Below are positions 1 through 5,436 of a stretch of 8,087 nucleotides of DNA, one piece after another. The stretch is taken from NCBI GenBank assembly GCA_937914725.1, contig CALDMJ010000177.1:1-8087 (forward strand). The letters run 5' to 3'. A model generated the notes under the pieces. That model searched no databases. It was not told where the DNA came from and saw only the letters and a program-made list of their open reading frames with translations. The DNA is from an uncultured Clostridia bacterium. GTDB lineage: Bacteria; Bacillota; Clostridia; Christensenellales; UBA1242. The position numbers were made by a program, and so were the translations under genes. Position 1 is the first letter of the stretch. The number at the start of each line of letters is the position of its first letter.

Positions 1-713
1 CCCGCCGCCATATTTGAAACATTTGATATCGCCAAAACCTTCATACCCGCGTGCAGCCCCGCGATTGCCTCAATCGCCGTACTCATCCCACAGGTGTCGC
101 CGCCCATTGTTTTGAGTGCGCGAACCTCAGCGGGTGACTCATACGACGGACCCGACGTTTGAACAAACACACCTTCGTAAAGCGTGATGCCTTGCTCTCC
201 TGCAACGCTTTTTGCAAGTGCACGCAAATCTTTGTCATACAAGTTGTTGAGTGATAAAAAGCGCTTGCCGATGTAGTTGTAGTGCGTACCAATCTGCGGA
301 TTGTAACCCGTAAAATTGATGTGGTCTTTGATTGCAACCAGCGAATTGATAGGGATACTCTCATTCATAGAGCCAACGGCATTCGTCAAAATTAGAGTCT
401 TAATTCCAAGCGCCGCCATTACATATTCAGGGAAAACCACTTCATACATAGGATATCCCTCATAGTAATGCACACGCCCTTGCATCACGCAAACATTTTT
501 GTCGCCAACCTGCCCAAACACAAACTGCCCCTTGTGCCCTTGCACTGTCGAACGTGGAAAGTTTGGCACATCGCCATACGGTATGATTATTTTATTTTCA
601 ACATTTTCAGCAAAATCTCCAAGTCCCGACCCAAGCACTATCGCGATTTCAGGGACAAAATTGATTTTCGATTTTATATAATCGACTGCTTGATTAACTT
701 TTTCTTGCATCAT
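1..713 (-). CDS. Purine nucleoside phosphorylase, trimeric (inosine/guanosine) type; C-terminus cut by window edge
   Basis: Cytoplasmic enzyme that phosphorolyses purine (deoxy)nucleosides to free base and (deoxy)ribose-1-phosphate. The 237 visible codons match the trimeric PNP family. A phosphate loop VLGSGLG lies at residues 26-32, GRVHYYEGYP at 79-88 (Arg80, His82 and Tyr84 correspond to the family's phosphate and sugar ligands), LTNAVGSMN at 109-117, GPSYESPAE at 188-196 with the purine-recognising Glu192, GMS at 209-211, and ISNVSNMAAG near residue 229 with the base-recognising Asn234. Glu plus Asn indicates 6-oxopurine specificity (family knowledge). The usual TNAAGG is TNAVGS here, a mild variation. 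The family is about 270 aa, so some 30-40 residues, including the active-site His near the C-terminus, are missing only because the window ends. Two ATGs occur in tandem (713 and 710). The SD GAGAGG is 5 nt from the first and 8 nt from the second, so the start could be either. It begins 2 nt after the deoB stop, so translation is probably coupled. The gene could be called punA or pupG by convention; I leave the symbol open. Confidence 0.93.
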   Translation of the reverse strand, partial: MMQEKVNQAVDYIKSKINFVPEIAIVLGSGLGDFAENVENKIIIPYGDVPNFPRSTVQGHKGQFVFGQVGDKNVCVMQGRVHYYEGYPMYEVVFPEYVMAALGIKTLILTNAVGSMNESIPINSLVAIKDHINFTGYNPQIGTHYNYIGKRFLSLNNLYDKDLRALAKSVAGEQGITLYEGVFVQTSGPSYESPAEVRALKTMGGDTCGMSTAIEAIAGLHAGMKVLAISNVSNMAA

Positions 714-715
714 AT

Positions 716-1846
716 TTACCTCTCAATGTCCTTGCCTGTCAGCATTTTATAGACGCTGTCGCCAACAAAACTAAAGCCGTCCACAATGCCTAAATTCTTG
801 TTTTTTTCCACGCCGCTGCCGTACATCAAAAGTGGCGTATACTCGCGCGAATGGTCAGTCGACGGCGTAGTTGGGTCGTTGCCGTGGTCTCCTGTGATGA
901 TGAGCATATCTTTTTCAGTCATTTTATCAAAGATTTTTGGCAGGAATGCGTCCACACGCTCAAGCGCACCAACATAGCCAAGTTCGTCATTTCTATGCCC
1001 GTAAAGCATATCTGTGTCAATCAAGTTGACAAACACTAGACCGTCGAAATCTTCATCCATAACTTCAAGCGTTTTGTTCAAACTTTCTTCATTACAAGTT
1101 GTTTTGTATGTTTCTTGAATGCCTTTGAAGTTGAAAATTTCAGCGATTTTACCAACGCCAACAGTCCTAAAGCCCGCCTCGACAATCTTGTCTAGCGTCG
1201 AAGTAATCGGCGGGTCAATCGCGAAATCCTTGCGTTCGCGCGTACGATAAAACTCTCCGTTTTCGTTTGTGTCAAACGGGCGCGCAATTATTCTTTGAAC
1301 ATCAAAGTCCTTGTTCATTCTTTCGCGAACTTTTTTACAAAGCGCGTAAAGTTCCTCAATCGAAAACACGCTCTTGTGCGTCGCGATTTGTAGGACGCTA
1401 TCCGCCGAACTATACAAAATAGGATAGCCCGTTTTGATATGTTCTTCTCCAAGTTCCTGAATGATTTGCGTACCCGACGCGCCGTGATTGCAAAGTGTTT
1501 GCCCGATTTCCTCTTGCACCGCCTTGACAACATCAGCATCAATTTCGTGCGGAAAGGCCTGAAACTTGCGATGCGTCTCAATGCCCATCATTTCCCAATG
1601 CCCCGTTAACGTGTCCTTGTTGATTGAATGCTCGCGCAGTTTCCCATAACTGCCAATCACATCCGTGCATTTTTCTAAATCAAGCCCATCTATATTGTCA
1701 AGCCCCAAACGCCTGAAGTTCGGGAGCGAAAAATCGTAACGCCTTTTTAAATTTCCATACGTATTAGAACCACAATCTTCATATTTTGCTGCGTCGTCCA
1801 TTTCGCCCACGCCAAAACCATCCAAAACGAGTATTATTCCTTTCAT
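716..1846 (-). CDS. deoB: Phosphopentomutase
   Basis: Interconverts (deoxy)ribose-1-phosphate and (deoxy)ribose-5-phosphate in the cytoplasm, feeding sugars released by nucleoside phosphorylases into central metabolism. The 376-aa protein belongs to the alkaline-phosphatase/cofactor-independent phosphoglycerate mutase superfamily and is slightly shorter than typical DeoB (about 390 aa). Visible metal and catalytic motifs: LVLDGFG with Asp9; DTLTGHWEMMG with the phospho-acceptor Thr81; ARPF at 188-191; GVGKIAEIF at 230-238; NLIDTDMLYGHRND with Asp279 and His284; TGDHGNDPTT with Asp320 and His321; TDHSREYTPLL with His332. The 5- and 11-residue spacings between ligands match those I recall for the structurally known Bacillus enzyme. 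The family's usual DFD is DTD here. The start is supported by a strong SD, GAGGTGA, ending 4 nt before the ATG. It is the first gene of an operon with PNP, 2 nt apart, and is preceded by a leader that carries a duplicated promoter. Confidence 0.96.
   Translation of the reverse strand: MKGIILVLDGFGVGEMDDAAKYEDCGSNTYGNLKRRYDFSLPNFRRLGLDNIDGLDLEKCTDVIGSYGKLREHSINKDTLTGHWEMMGIETHRKFQAFPHEIDADVVKAVQEEIGQTLCNHGASGTQIIQELGEEHIKTGYPILYSSADSVLQIATHKSVFSIEELYALCKKVRERMNKDFDVQRIIARPFDTNENGEFYRTRERKDFAIDPPITSTLDKIVEAGFRTVGVGKIAEIFNFKGIQETYKTTCNEESLNKTLEVMDEDFDGLVFVNLIDTDMLYGHRNDELGYVGALERVDAFLPKIFDKMTEKDMLIITGDHGNDPTTPSTDHSREYTPLLMYGSGVEKNKNLGIVDGFSFVGDSVYKMLTGKDIER
719..724 (-). promoter_or_regulatory. 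Ribosome binding site of the PNP gene, inside the deoB 3' end
   Basis: GAGAGG on the minus strand lies within the last deoB codons and 5-8 nt before the tandem ATGs at 713 and 710. This placement implies that ribosomes finishing deoB re-initiate on the PNP gene. The spacing favours the second ATG slightly. Confidence 0.7.
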
Positions 1847-1913
1847 TATTTCACCTCAACATTACTTTTAAAATCTTATGCCATTTATATAACATAAACT
1901 TAGTTTTGCCATA

Positions 1914-1919
1914 ATTTTA
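1914..1919 (-). promoter_or_regulatory. Possible secondary extended -10 promoter in the deoB leader
   Basis: TGG followed by TAAAAT on the minus strand makes a fair extended -10. The -35 is poor: GAAAAA at 17-nt spacing, or TTGAAA (1939-1944) at 19-nt spacing. It would give a shorter deoB leader than the promoter in the upstream direct repeat. The leader (1847-1943) is AT-rich, and I see no riboswitch or terminator structure in it. Confidence 0.25.
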
Positions 1920-1943
1920 CCAAACTACAACAAAAGTTTTTCA

Positions 1944-2021
1944 ATTTAAAATTTTTGCAAGTTTTGCTGCTTTTATGAAGTCATTGTACCACATTTTCAC
2001 CGCTTTTGTCAAAGAAATAAT
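1944..2021 (-). repeat. 78-bp direct repeat, copy A (between ATPase gene and deoB)
   Basis: Matches copy B at 3329-3406 at 73 of 78 positions without gaps, by hand alignment. One difference lies at the GCTGC/GCTAC site and four cluster in the spacer of the embedded promoter, while both -35 and -10 hexamers are identical. Copy A begins 2 nt after the ATPase stop codon and forms the distal part of the deoB leader. Together the two copies enclose only the ATPase gene with its SD. Confidence 0.95.
1983..2012 (-). promoter_or_regulatory. Sigma-A promoter for deoB-PNP, inside direct repeat A
   Basis: On the minus strand TTGACA (2007-2012) is followed, after an 18-nt spacer, by TACAAT (1983-1988), with TGG directly before it as an extended -10. 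Transcription would start near 1976, giving a leader of about 130 nt before the deoB ATG. The -35 lies 11 nt beyond the ATPase stop codon. No terminator separates the ATPase gene from this promoter, so readthrough from the ATPase gene into deoB is also possible. Confidence 0.8.
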
Positions 2022-2023
2022 CG

Positions 2024-3316
2024 TTATAAGTCCAAACTATTTTCATTAAGCAAAAAGTCAAAAATATCCATAGTAACAATGCCATATTCATCACGCGAAA
2101 GCATAGTTCTATCTTTTGTGACAATGATTTTCTTGAATGAATCATCAATATTGACAAGCGGGCGCTTTTCTTGAGAAGTTTTTTCAAGGGTTGGCATACT
2201 GAATGCCGACTGAATATAATAGCGCTTGCTACCTTTGTTTGCCACAAAATCAACTTCCAACTGCTTGCGTCCGTATTTGCCGTTTTCTTGTTTTTCATTG
2301 ATTTCAATGATACCAACGTCGACATTAAAACCGCGATAGCGAAGTTCGTTGTAAATTACATTTTCTAAAATGTGCGTCTCCTCTTGCTGTCTAAAGTTTA
2401 GGCGCGCGTTCCTCAGCCCAACATCTTCAAAATAATACTTTGCAGGTGTGTCAATGTACCTTTTGCCCTTAACATCGTAACGCAACGTTTTATTTATCAA
2501 AAAACTATCCTCAAATTTTTCGATGTAACTTTTTATCGTATTTGGCGAAAGGTCAACTCCGCTAACCGACTTAAAAGTCTTCGACAACTTGTTTGGGTTC
2601 GTCAGCGAACCGACTGACGACGACAAAATGTCCAAAATCTCCTCAAGTTGCTGTGTGTTTTTGATTTTATTACGGTCAATAATATCTTTTACGTAAGTTT
2701 CCTTAAAAAGTCCCGTCAAATATGCAGCCTTTTGTTCCTGCCCCTGCATTTTTAAGACAAGTGGCATCCCGCCAAAAGTATAATACTCAAGCCAACCAGA
2801 ATATTTATCGCCATCATACACAGACATAAATTCCGCAAAGGAAAGCGGATGCACACGCACCTCATCACCGCGCCCGCGAAACTCCGTCAATATGTCGGAA
2901 GAAAGCATTTTTGAATTGCTGCCCGTGACGTAAATATCGACATTAGGAAACTTGTTCAAACCATTCAAAACATCGCAAAAAGTAATTGCATTACCCTCTA
3001 AATAAGGGTTTTCAATGGTTTGCGCGTACTGAATTTCATCAATAAACACATAATACTGAATATTCTTATCTTTTACCGCATCTCGCAAATATTCGCTCAA
3101 ATACATTGGGTTTCGGTATTTTATATTGATGTCATCGTCTAGCGCAAGTTTGATGATTTGCTCGTCCTTGACGCCGCTTTGAATCAAGTGATTGTAGTAC
3201 AGTTCAAAAAGCAAATACGACTTGCCGCACCTGCGAATACCTGTGATAACTTTGACAAGTCCATTGTTTTTCTTGCTGATTAATTGATTGAGATACATAT
3301 CGCGTTTGATGTCCAT
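2024..3316 (-). CDS. AAA-family ATPase with C-terminal DUF4143 domain
   Basis: The 430-aa protein has the layout of the widespread bacterial and archaeal AAA_14/DUF4143 ATPases, whose biological role is poorly known. Walker A is GIRRCGKS (residues 26-33), Walker B is VFIDEIQ (90-96), and a sensor-like strand ending in Thr-Gly-Ser-Asn lies at 128-134. The family's FRGRGDEVRVHPLSFAEF stretch is at 146-163. A helical and winged-helix-like middle is followed by a DUF4143 part with ENVIYNELRYRG (318-329) and LEVDFVA...YYIQS (353-370), which resembles a PD-(D/E)xK-type nuclease core in shape; nuclease activity is not shown. The start at 3316 is chosen because GGAGGG lies 6 nt upstream. The frame is open for 21 more codons, to an ATG at 3379, but that ATG overlaps the -10 of the gene's own promoter and could not be on its transcript. 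No signal peptide or membrane segment is visible. The gene stands alone between two copies of a direct repeat. Confidence 0.92.
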   Translation of the reverse strand: MDIKRDMYLNQLISKKNNGLVKVITGIRRCGKSYLLFELYYNHLIQSGVKDEQIIKLALDDDINIKYRNPMYLSEYLRDAVKDKNIQYYVFIDEIQYAQTIENPYLEGNAITFCDVLNGLNKFPNVDIYVTGSNSKMLSSDILTEFRGRGDEVRVHPLSFAEFMSVYDGDKYSGWLEYYTFGGMPLVLKMQGQEQKAAYLTGLFKETYVKDIIDRNKIKNTQQLEEILDILSSSVGSLTNPNKLSKTFKSVSGVDLSPNTIKSYIEKFEDSFLINKTLRYDVKGKRYIDTPAKYYFEDVGLRNARLNFRQQEETHILENVIYNELRYRGFNVDVGIIEINEKQENGKYGRKQLEVDFVANKGSKRYYIQSAFSMPTLEKTSQEKRPLVNIDDSFKKIIVTKDRTMLSRDEYGIVTMDIFDFLLNENSLDL

Positions 3317-3328
3317 TTTGCGCCCTCC

Positions 3329-3406
3329 ATTTAAAATTTTTGCAAGTTTTGCTACTTTTATGAAGTCATTGTACCACATTCACCCCACTTTTGTCAAAGA
3401 AATAAT
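3329..3406 (-). repeat. 78-bp direct repeat, copy B (upstream of ATPase gene)
   Basis: Partner of copy A at 1944-2021, in the same orientation, 1,385 bp apart, with 73 of 78 positions identical. It ends immediately before the ATPase SD (3323-3328), so the single-copy segment between the repeats is almost exactly SD, coding sequence and stop. Confidence 0.95.
3368..3397 (-). promoter_or_regulatory. Sigma-A promoter of the ATPase gene, inside direct repeat B
   Basis: TTGACA (3392-3397), an 18-nt spacer and TACAAT (3368-3373) with a TGG extended -10, all read on the minus strand. Both hexamers are identical to those of the deoB promoter in copy A, so the ATPase gene and the deoB operon should be transcribed at similar strength and under similar control, if any. 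Confidence 0.82.
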
Positions 3407-3425
3407 AATGTTTTCCTTATTTTAT

Positions 3426-3601
3426 TGCTGACGCGGTCAATATATTTGAGTAACCCATAATAAACCACGTCCCCTTCCAGCAAGGCTCGCCTTGACTGCA
3501 GATTTTGTTATCGTCTCACAACAATATCACGCACCAACCAACACCTGCACCTGTGGCGTTTGCCACTGGTCGAAATGACAACGAGGTGAGTGGCTTACCA
3601 C
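3426..3601 (-). repeat. Long inverted repeat arm C (partner of arm D at 4872-5147)
   Basis: Read on the minus strand this 176-bp segment aligns with the plus strand of 4872-5147. Shared blocks in order are GTGGTAAGCC, TTGTCATT-CGA, a hairpin, AGGTGCAGGTGTTGGTTGG, TTGTTGTGAGACG, CTGCA-TCAAGGC, GCCTTGC-GGAAG, ATTATG-GTTAC and TTGACCGCG-CAGCA. Dyads inside it are GTGGC/GCCAC around a 4-nt loop (3553-3566), ACCTGCA (3543-3549) opposite TGCAGAT (3497-3503; this pairs as RNA on the minus strand through one G-U), and CAAGGC/GCCTTG (3481-3494). No coding capacity is evident. It fills most of the space between the terminator at 3641-3672 and the ATPase promoter. Confidence 0.88.
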
Positions 3602-3640
3602 AAAATAAGGTCACCTTTGTTTGTTAAAAATCACACATAC

Positions 3641-3672
3641 AAAAAGGAGAGAACGGGCGTTCTCTCCTTTTT
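3641..3672 (-). terminator. Intrinsic terminator of the two-gene unit (bidirectional shape)
   Basis: A perfect 14-bp stem (AAAAAGGAGAGAAC with its complement) closes a 4-nt loop. On the minus strand the stem ends in a run of five T, and the A-run on the other arm makes the element symmetrical, so it could stop transcription from either side. It lies 45 nt beyond the stop of the ThyX-like gene. Confidence 0.92.
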
Positions 3673-3717
3673 ATCAAAACGATTATGTATTAGTATTTAT
3701 TATACGCTGCTTCACGG

Positions 3718-4380
3718 TCACATTGCGGGTTGGTTGGAAGCGGCGGCTTCGGCTTGCTTTGGTTTGTCAAGTTCAAACATTTCTACAAAGTATGGTAGTT
3801 TTTCGACCTCAGCGCAAAATTCACGCCATTCATCAAGTTTGTGGTTGTGGCGCCACTCGTGCATTATAATCAATGTTTCGTAGTTCATTGTGCAGGTGCG
3901 CGTTTGGTTGTAACTGCTTGGCAGCATTTGTATTATTTCGTACCAGTCGGCTTTGTTTTTATCCTCGACATACTTGCCGCGCACTTTTTCAATGTATGCG
4001 ACAAATGTTTCAAATGTTTGCTTGCTCTCATCACTCAATTTCTCACAACTAAAGTCACTGCACTCAATTGGTTTGCTGTGAATTTTGTGCATTGTGCTTG
4101 TAGAGTTTGCGACTGTACCGACTTTGTATGTATCAAACTCTTTCCACCAATATAGCGGCGCCGTAATGTCCATAGTCACGAAAATTTGCCTTGCAAATTT
4201 TCTGTGCGGCTGCCCCCCACGGCAAAGCTTTTGCGTAAGCGCCATATCGTTTTTGCCAAACACAAAATTGCCCTTTTCGTCAGTATAACTATCCATTCTG
4301 TCCCAACTGTTCATCGGGTTGCGCGCGCCACGAATGGCGTTTTCAAAATTCATAACTTGTACTCTTTCAATTTTTATCAT
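3718..4380 (-). CDS. ThyX-like protein (divergent FAD-dependent thymidylate synthase family), function uncertain
   Basis: A 220-aa cytoplasmic protein. Residues 57-100 (GQPHRKF..., VTMDITAPLYWWKEFDTYKVG, then VANSTSTMHKI) and 153-198 (LPSSYNQTRTCTMNYETL, then HKLDEWREFC) are, as I recall, typical of a conserved family common in phages and Bacillota and mostly annotated hypothetical. The order resembles ThyX: a strand from the fold core, then a segment in the position of the RHRxxSxNExSxRY signature, then an N-terminal-Asn helix before a closing LDEWR helix. The signature itself is not intact. DTYKVGTVANSTSTMH occupies its place, with Lys86 for the last Arg and no RHR, so ordinary FAD/dUMP chemistry is doubtful. 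The last 15 residues are Ala/Gln-rich and probably disordered. SD GGGAG lies 8 nt before the ATG. It follows the 131-aa gene by 15 nt in one operon and is followed by a strong terminator. The ThyX link is inference; membership in the conserved family is firmer. Confidence 0.72.
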   Translation of the reverse strand: MIKIERVQVMNFENAIRGARNPMNSWDRMDSYTDEKGNFVFGKNDMALTQKLCRGGQPHRKFARQIFVTMDITAPLYWWKEFDTYKVGTVANSTSTMHKIHSKPIECSDFSCEKLSDESKQTFETFVAYIEKVRGKYVEDKNKADWYEIIQMLPSSYNQTRTCTMNYETLIIMHEWRHNHKLDEWREFCAEVEKLPYFVEMFELDKPKQAEAAASNQPAM

Positions 4381-4395
4381 TTTACGTTCTCCCGA

Positions 4396-4791
4396 TTAGT
4401 TAAAGAAAATTGCAGTCGCAATCTCTTTTATCGTATTAATGTCTTTGACAATCTTTGTCTTGACGCTGTCAACAATACTTTCGCTTTGCTTATCCAAAAT
4501 CAAGTTTATCAAAACGCCCGCGTTGTAATTCATTTCGCTCAAAACGCGTGCAAGTTCAAGCCCCGTTGGCAAATCATAGTCGACGCATTCGTCGTTTTGG
4601 ATGCCAAACTCTTCCACTACTTCTTGAAACACGTCGTCAAGCATAACCTTGATAAGGTTTTGCGCCTCAATTGTGCATTTTTGCGATTCTGCAAGGTCGC
4701 CGTCGTTCATCGCGATTTCGCTCGCAAGCAAAATCTTTGCAATATGCCCGCTGTTTTCGATTAATTCACCCAAACATTTAAAACTTTCCAT
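4396..4791 (-). CDS. Unrecognised 131-aa acidic, helical protein
   Basis: I do not recognise a family. The protein is rich in Glu, Asp, Ile and Leu, has no signal peptide or clear membrane segment, and reads as mostly alpha-helix (residues 3-26, 35-62, 75-104 and 106-130), with a short acidic loop around DECVDYDLP near residues 67-75. Only three Cys occur (6, 39 and 69), and they are too scattered to suggest a metal site. The coding assignment rests on a good promoter at 4813-4841, an SD AAAGGTGGG 6-7 nt before the ATG, and a 15-nt gap to the ThyX-like gene, which places both in one operon as probable partners. It might be a small helical regulator or accessory subunit of the ThyX-like protein, but that is speculation. 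Confidence 0.82.
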   Translation of the reverse strand: MESFKCLGELIENSGHIAKILLASEIAMNDGDLAESQKCTIEAQNLIKVMLDDVFQEVVEEFGIQNDECVDYDLPTGLELARVLSEMNYNAGVLINLILDKQSESIVDSVKTKIVKDINTIKEIATAIFFN

Positions 4792-4812
4792 ACTATTCCC
4801 ACCTTTTGTTTT

Positions 4813-4841
4813 ATTTTACCATATTGAACGCCGTATGTCAA
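4813..4841 (-). promoter_or_regulatory. Sigma-A promoter of the 131-aa / ThyX-like operon
   Basis: TTGACA (4836-4841), a 17-nt spacer and TAAAAT (4813-4818) preceded by TGG (extended -10), on the minus strand. It starts transcription about 15 nt before the ATG of the first gene. Its hexamers resemble those in the 78-bp direct repeats, but the surrounding sequence is unrelated. Confidence 0.85.
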
Positions 4842-4853
4842 GAATATGAATTA

Positions 4854-4997
4854 ATGAAAACATTACAAAAAGTGGTAAGCCGCACACCCCCATTGTCATT
4901 GCGAGTCAGTCAATGGAGTATTGGGTTACTGATTGCGCTTATCGTACTAACTAACACATTAGGTACGTCTGCCTATACGAACCCGCCCATACTTTGA
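4854..4997 (+). CDS. Doubtful small ORF with a signal-peptide-like sequence (47 aa)
   Basis: The only plus-strand reading worth noting. It starts MKTLQKVVSR, passes through a Pro/Ser stretch, then a hydrophobic segment GLLIALIVL (residues 24-32), then TNTLGTSAYTNPPIL and a stop. This has the shape of a signal peptide or single membrane helix. Against it, no convincing SD precedes the ATG, and the frame runs across the start of repeat D, which elsewhere is noncoding. Its hydrophobic part lies in the block of about 100 bp that repeat D has and repeat C lacks, so it may be a remnant of an interrupted secreted-protein gene or pure chance. Confidence 0.2.
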   Translation: MKTLQKVVSRTPPLSLRVSQWSIGLLIALIVLTNTLGTSAYTNPPIL

Positions 4998-5147
4998 CAA
5001 CGTCGGTGCCAGACGGCACAGGTGCAGGTGTTGGTTGGTGCAATATGTTGTTGTGAGACGGCGACCAGACCTGCAATCAAGGCAAGCCTTGCCGGAAGCG
5101 TAACCCGCCATATTATGAGTTACAAATATACATTGACCGCGCCAGCA
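4872..5147 (+). repeat. Long inverted repeat arm D (partner of arm C at 3426-3601)
   Basis: A 276-bp arm, longer than arm C because about 100 extra bases (roughly 4900-5000) sit between the TTGTCATT-GCGA block and the hairpin. Structures visible on the plus strand are GTGCC/GGCAC around AGAC (5006-5019), TGCAGGT (5023-5029) opposite ACCTGCA (5069-5075), and CAAGGC/GCCTTG around AA (5078-5091). The first hairpin has a different stem sequence from that of arm C yet still pairs, which suggests selection on structure. Its outer end TTGACCGCGCCAGCA mirrors the outer end of arm C. Confidence 0.88.
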
Positions 5148-5180
5148 CAAAGGTACACAGTCAAATAACTATGTACCCAA

Positions 5181-5436
5181 GCGCATACAATGCCACTCAC
5201 CAAACGCACAGCAGCGGGGCTATCCCCGTCAGCAATGCGCTATCGCACCGAGAACTGCAGCGAATAGTAAGCATACAACAATGCCGTCCACAATCGCTAT
5301 TGATGTGTAGGGACAGTACCTGCAGCCGCGGGACTATCCCCACCGAGAGATACACTAAATGGAAAGTAGAAAAGTGTGCCGTCCACAAAAGAATGTGGTG
5401 TGTAGTGATAGTACCTGCACCAGTGGCGTTTGCCAC
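5181..5436 (-). repeat. Degenerate array of hairpin repeats beside the gerC stop
   Basis: Three related units follow one another. Two are in exact 95-bp register: TGCCGTCCACAA at 5282 and 5377, and GTACCTGCA at 5316 and 5411. Each ends in a hairpin: GGGA/TCCC at 5330-5340 and GTGGC/GCCAC around GTTT at 5423-5436. A third, shorter and more diverged unit begins near 5181 (GCATACAATGCC, like GCATACAACAATGCC at 5271) and carries CGGGG/CCCCG around CTAT (5215-5228). Read on the minus strand, the units share the order hairpin, then (G)CTGCAGGT or TGGTGCAGGT, then a TTGTGGACGGC-like block, with arms C and D. The last hairpin abuts the stop codon of gerC. None of the hairpins is followed by a T-run, so they are not standard terminators. 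I see no credible gene here, and nothing in 5148-5180. Confidence 0.75.

Noticed and set aside
83..364. 93-codon minus-strand frame inside the PNP gene
   Set aside because: It lies in another frame of a clear PNP coding sequence and has an Arg/Ser/Thr-rich composition typical of a shadow frame.
1847..1982. Riboswitch or attenuator in the deoB leader
   Set aside because: The leader is AT-rich without a stable stem, T-run terminator or recognisable purine-aptamer core.
1941..1994. 17-codon peptide (MWYNDFIKAAKLAKILN) readable in direct repeat A and, nearly unchanged, in B
   Set aside because: Its ATG lies upstream of the transcription start implied by the promoter it overlaps, and it has no SD. 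Conservation is explained by the promoter and the duplication.
3317..3379. Longer ATPase start at the ATG at 3379, adding 21 residues
   Set aside because: That ATG overlaps the -10 hexamer of the gene's promoter, and the internal ATG at 3316 has a GGAGGG site at ideal distance.
3607..3617. AAGGTcACCTT dyad near the terminator
   Set aside because: A single short palindrome downstream of the operon with no second copy; not enough to call an operator.
5181..5436. CRISPR array
   Set aside because: Only three diverged units with no constant repeat length or unique spacers, and no cas gene in the window.
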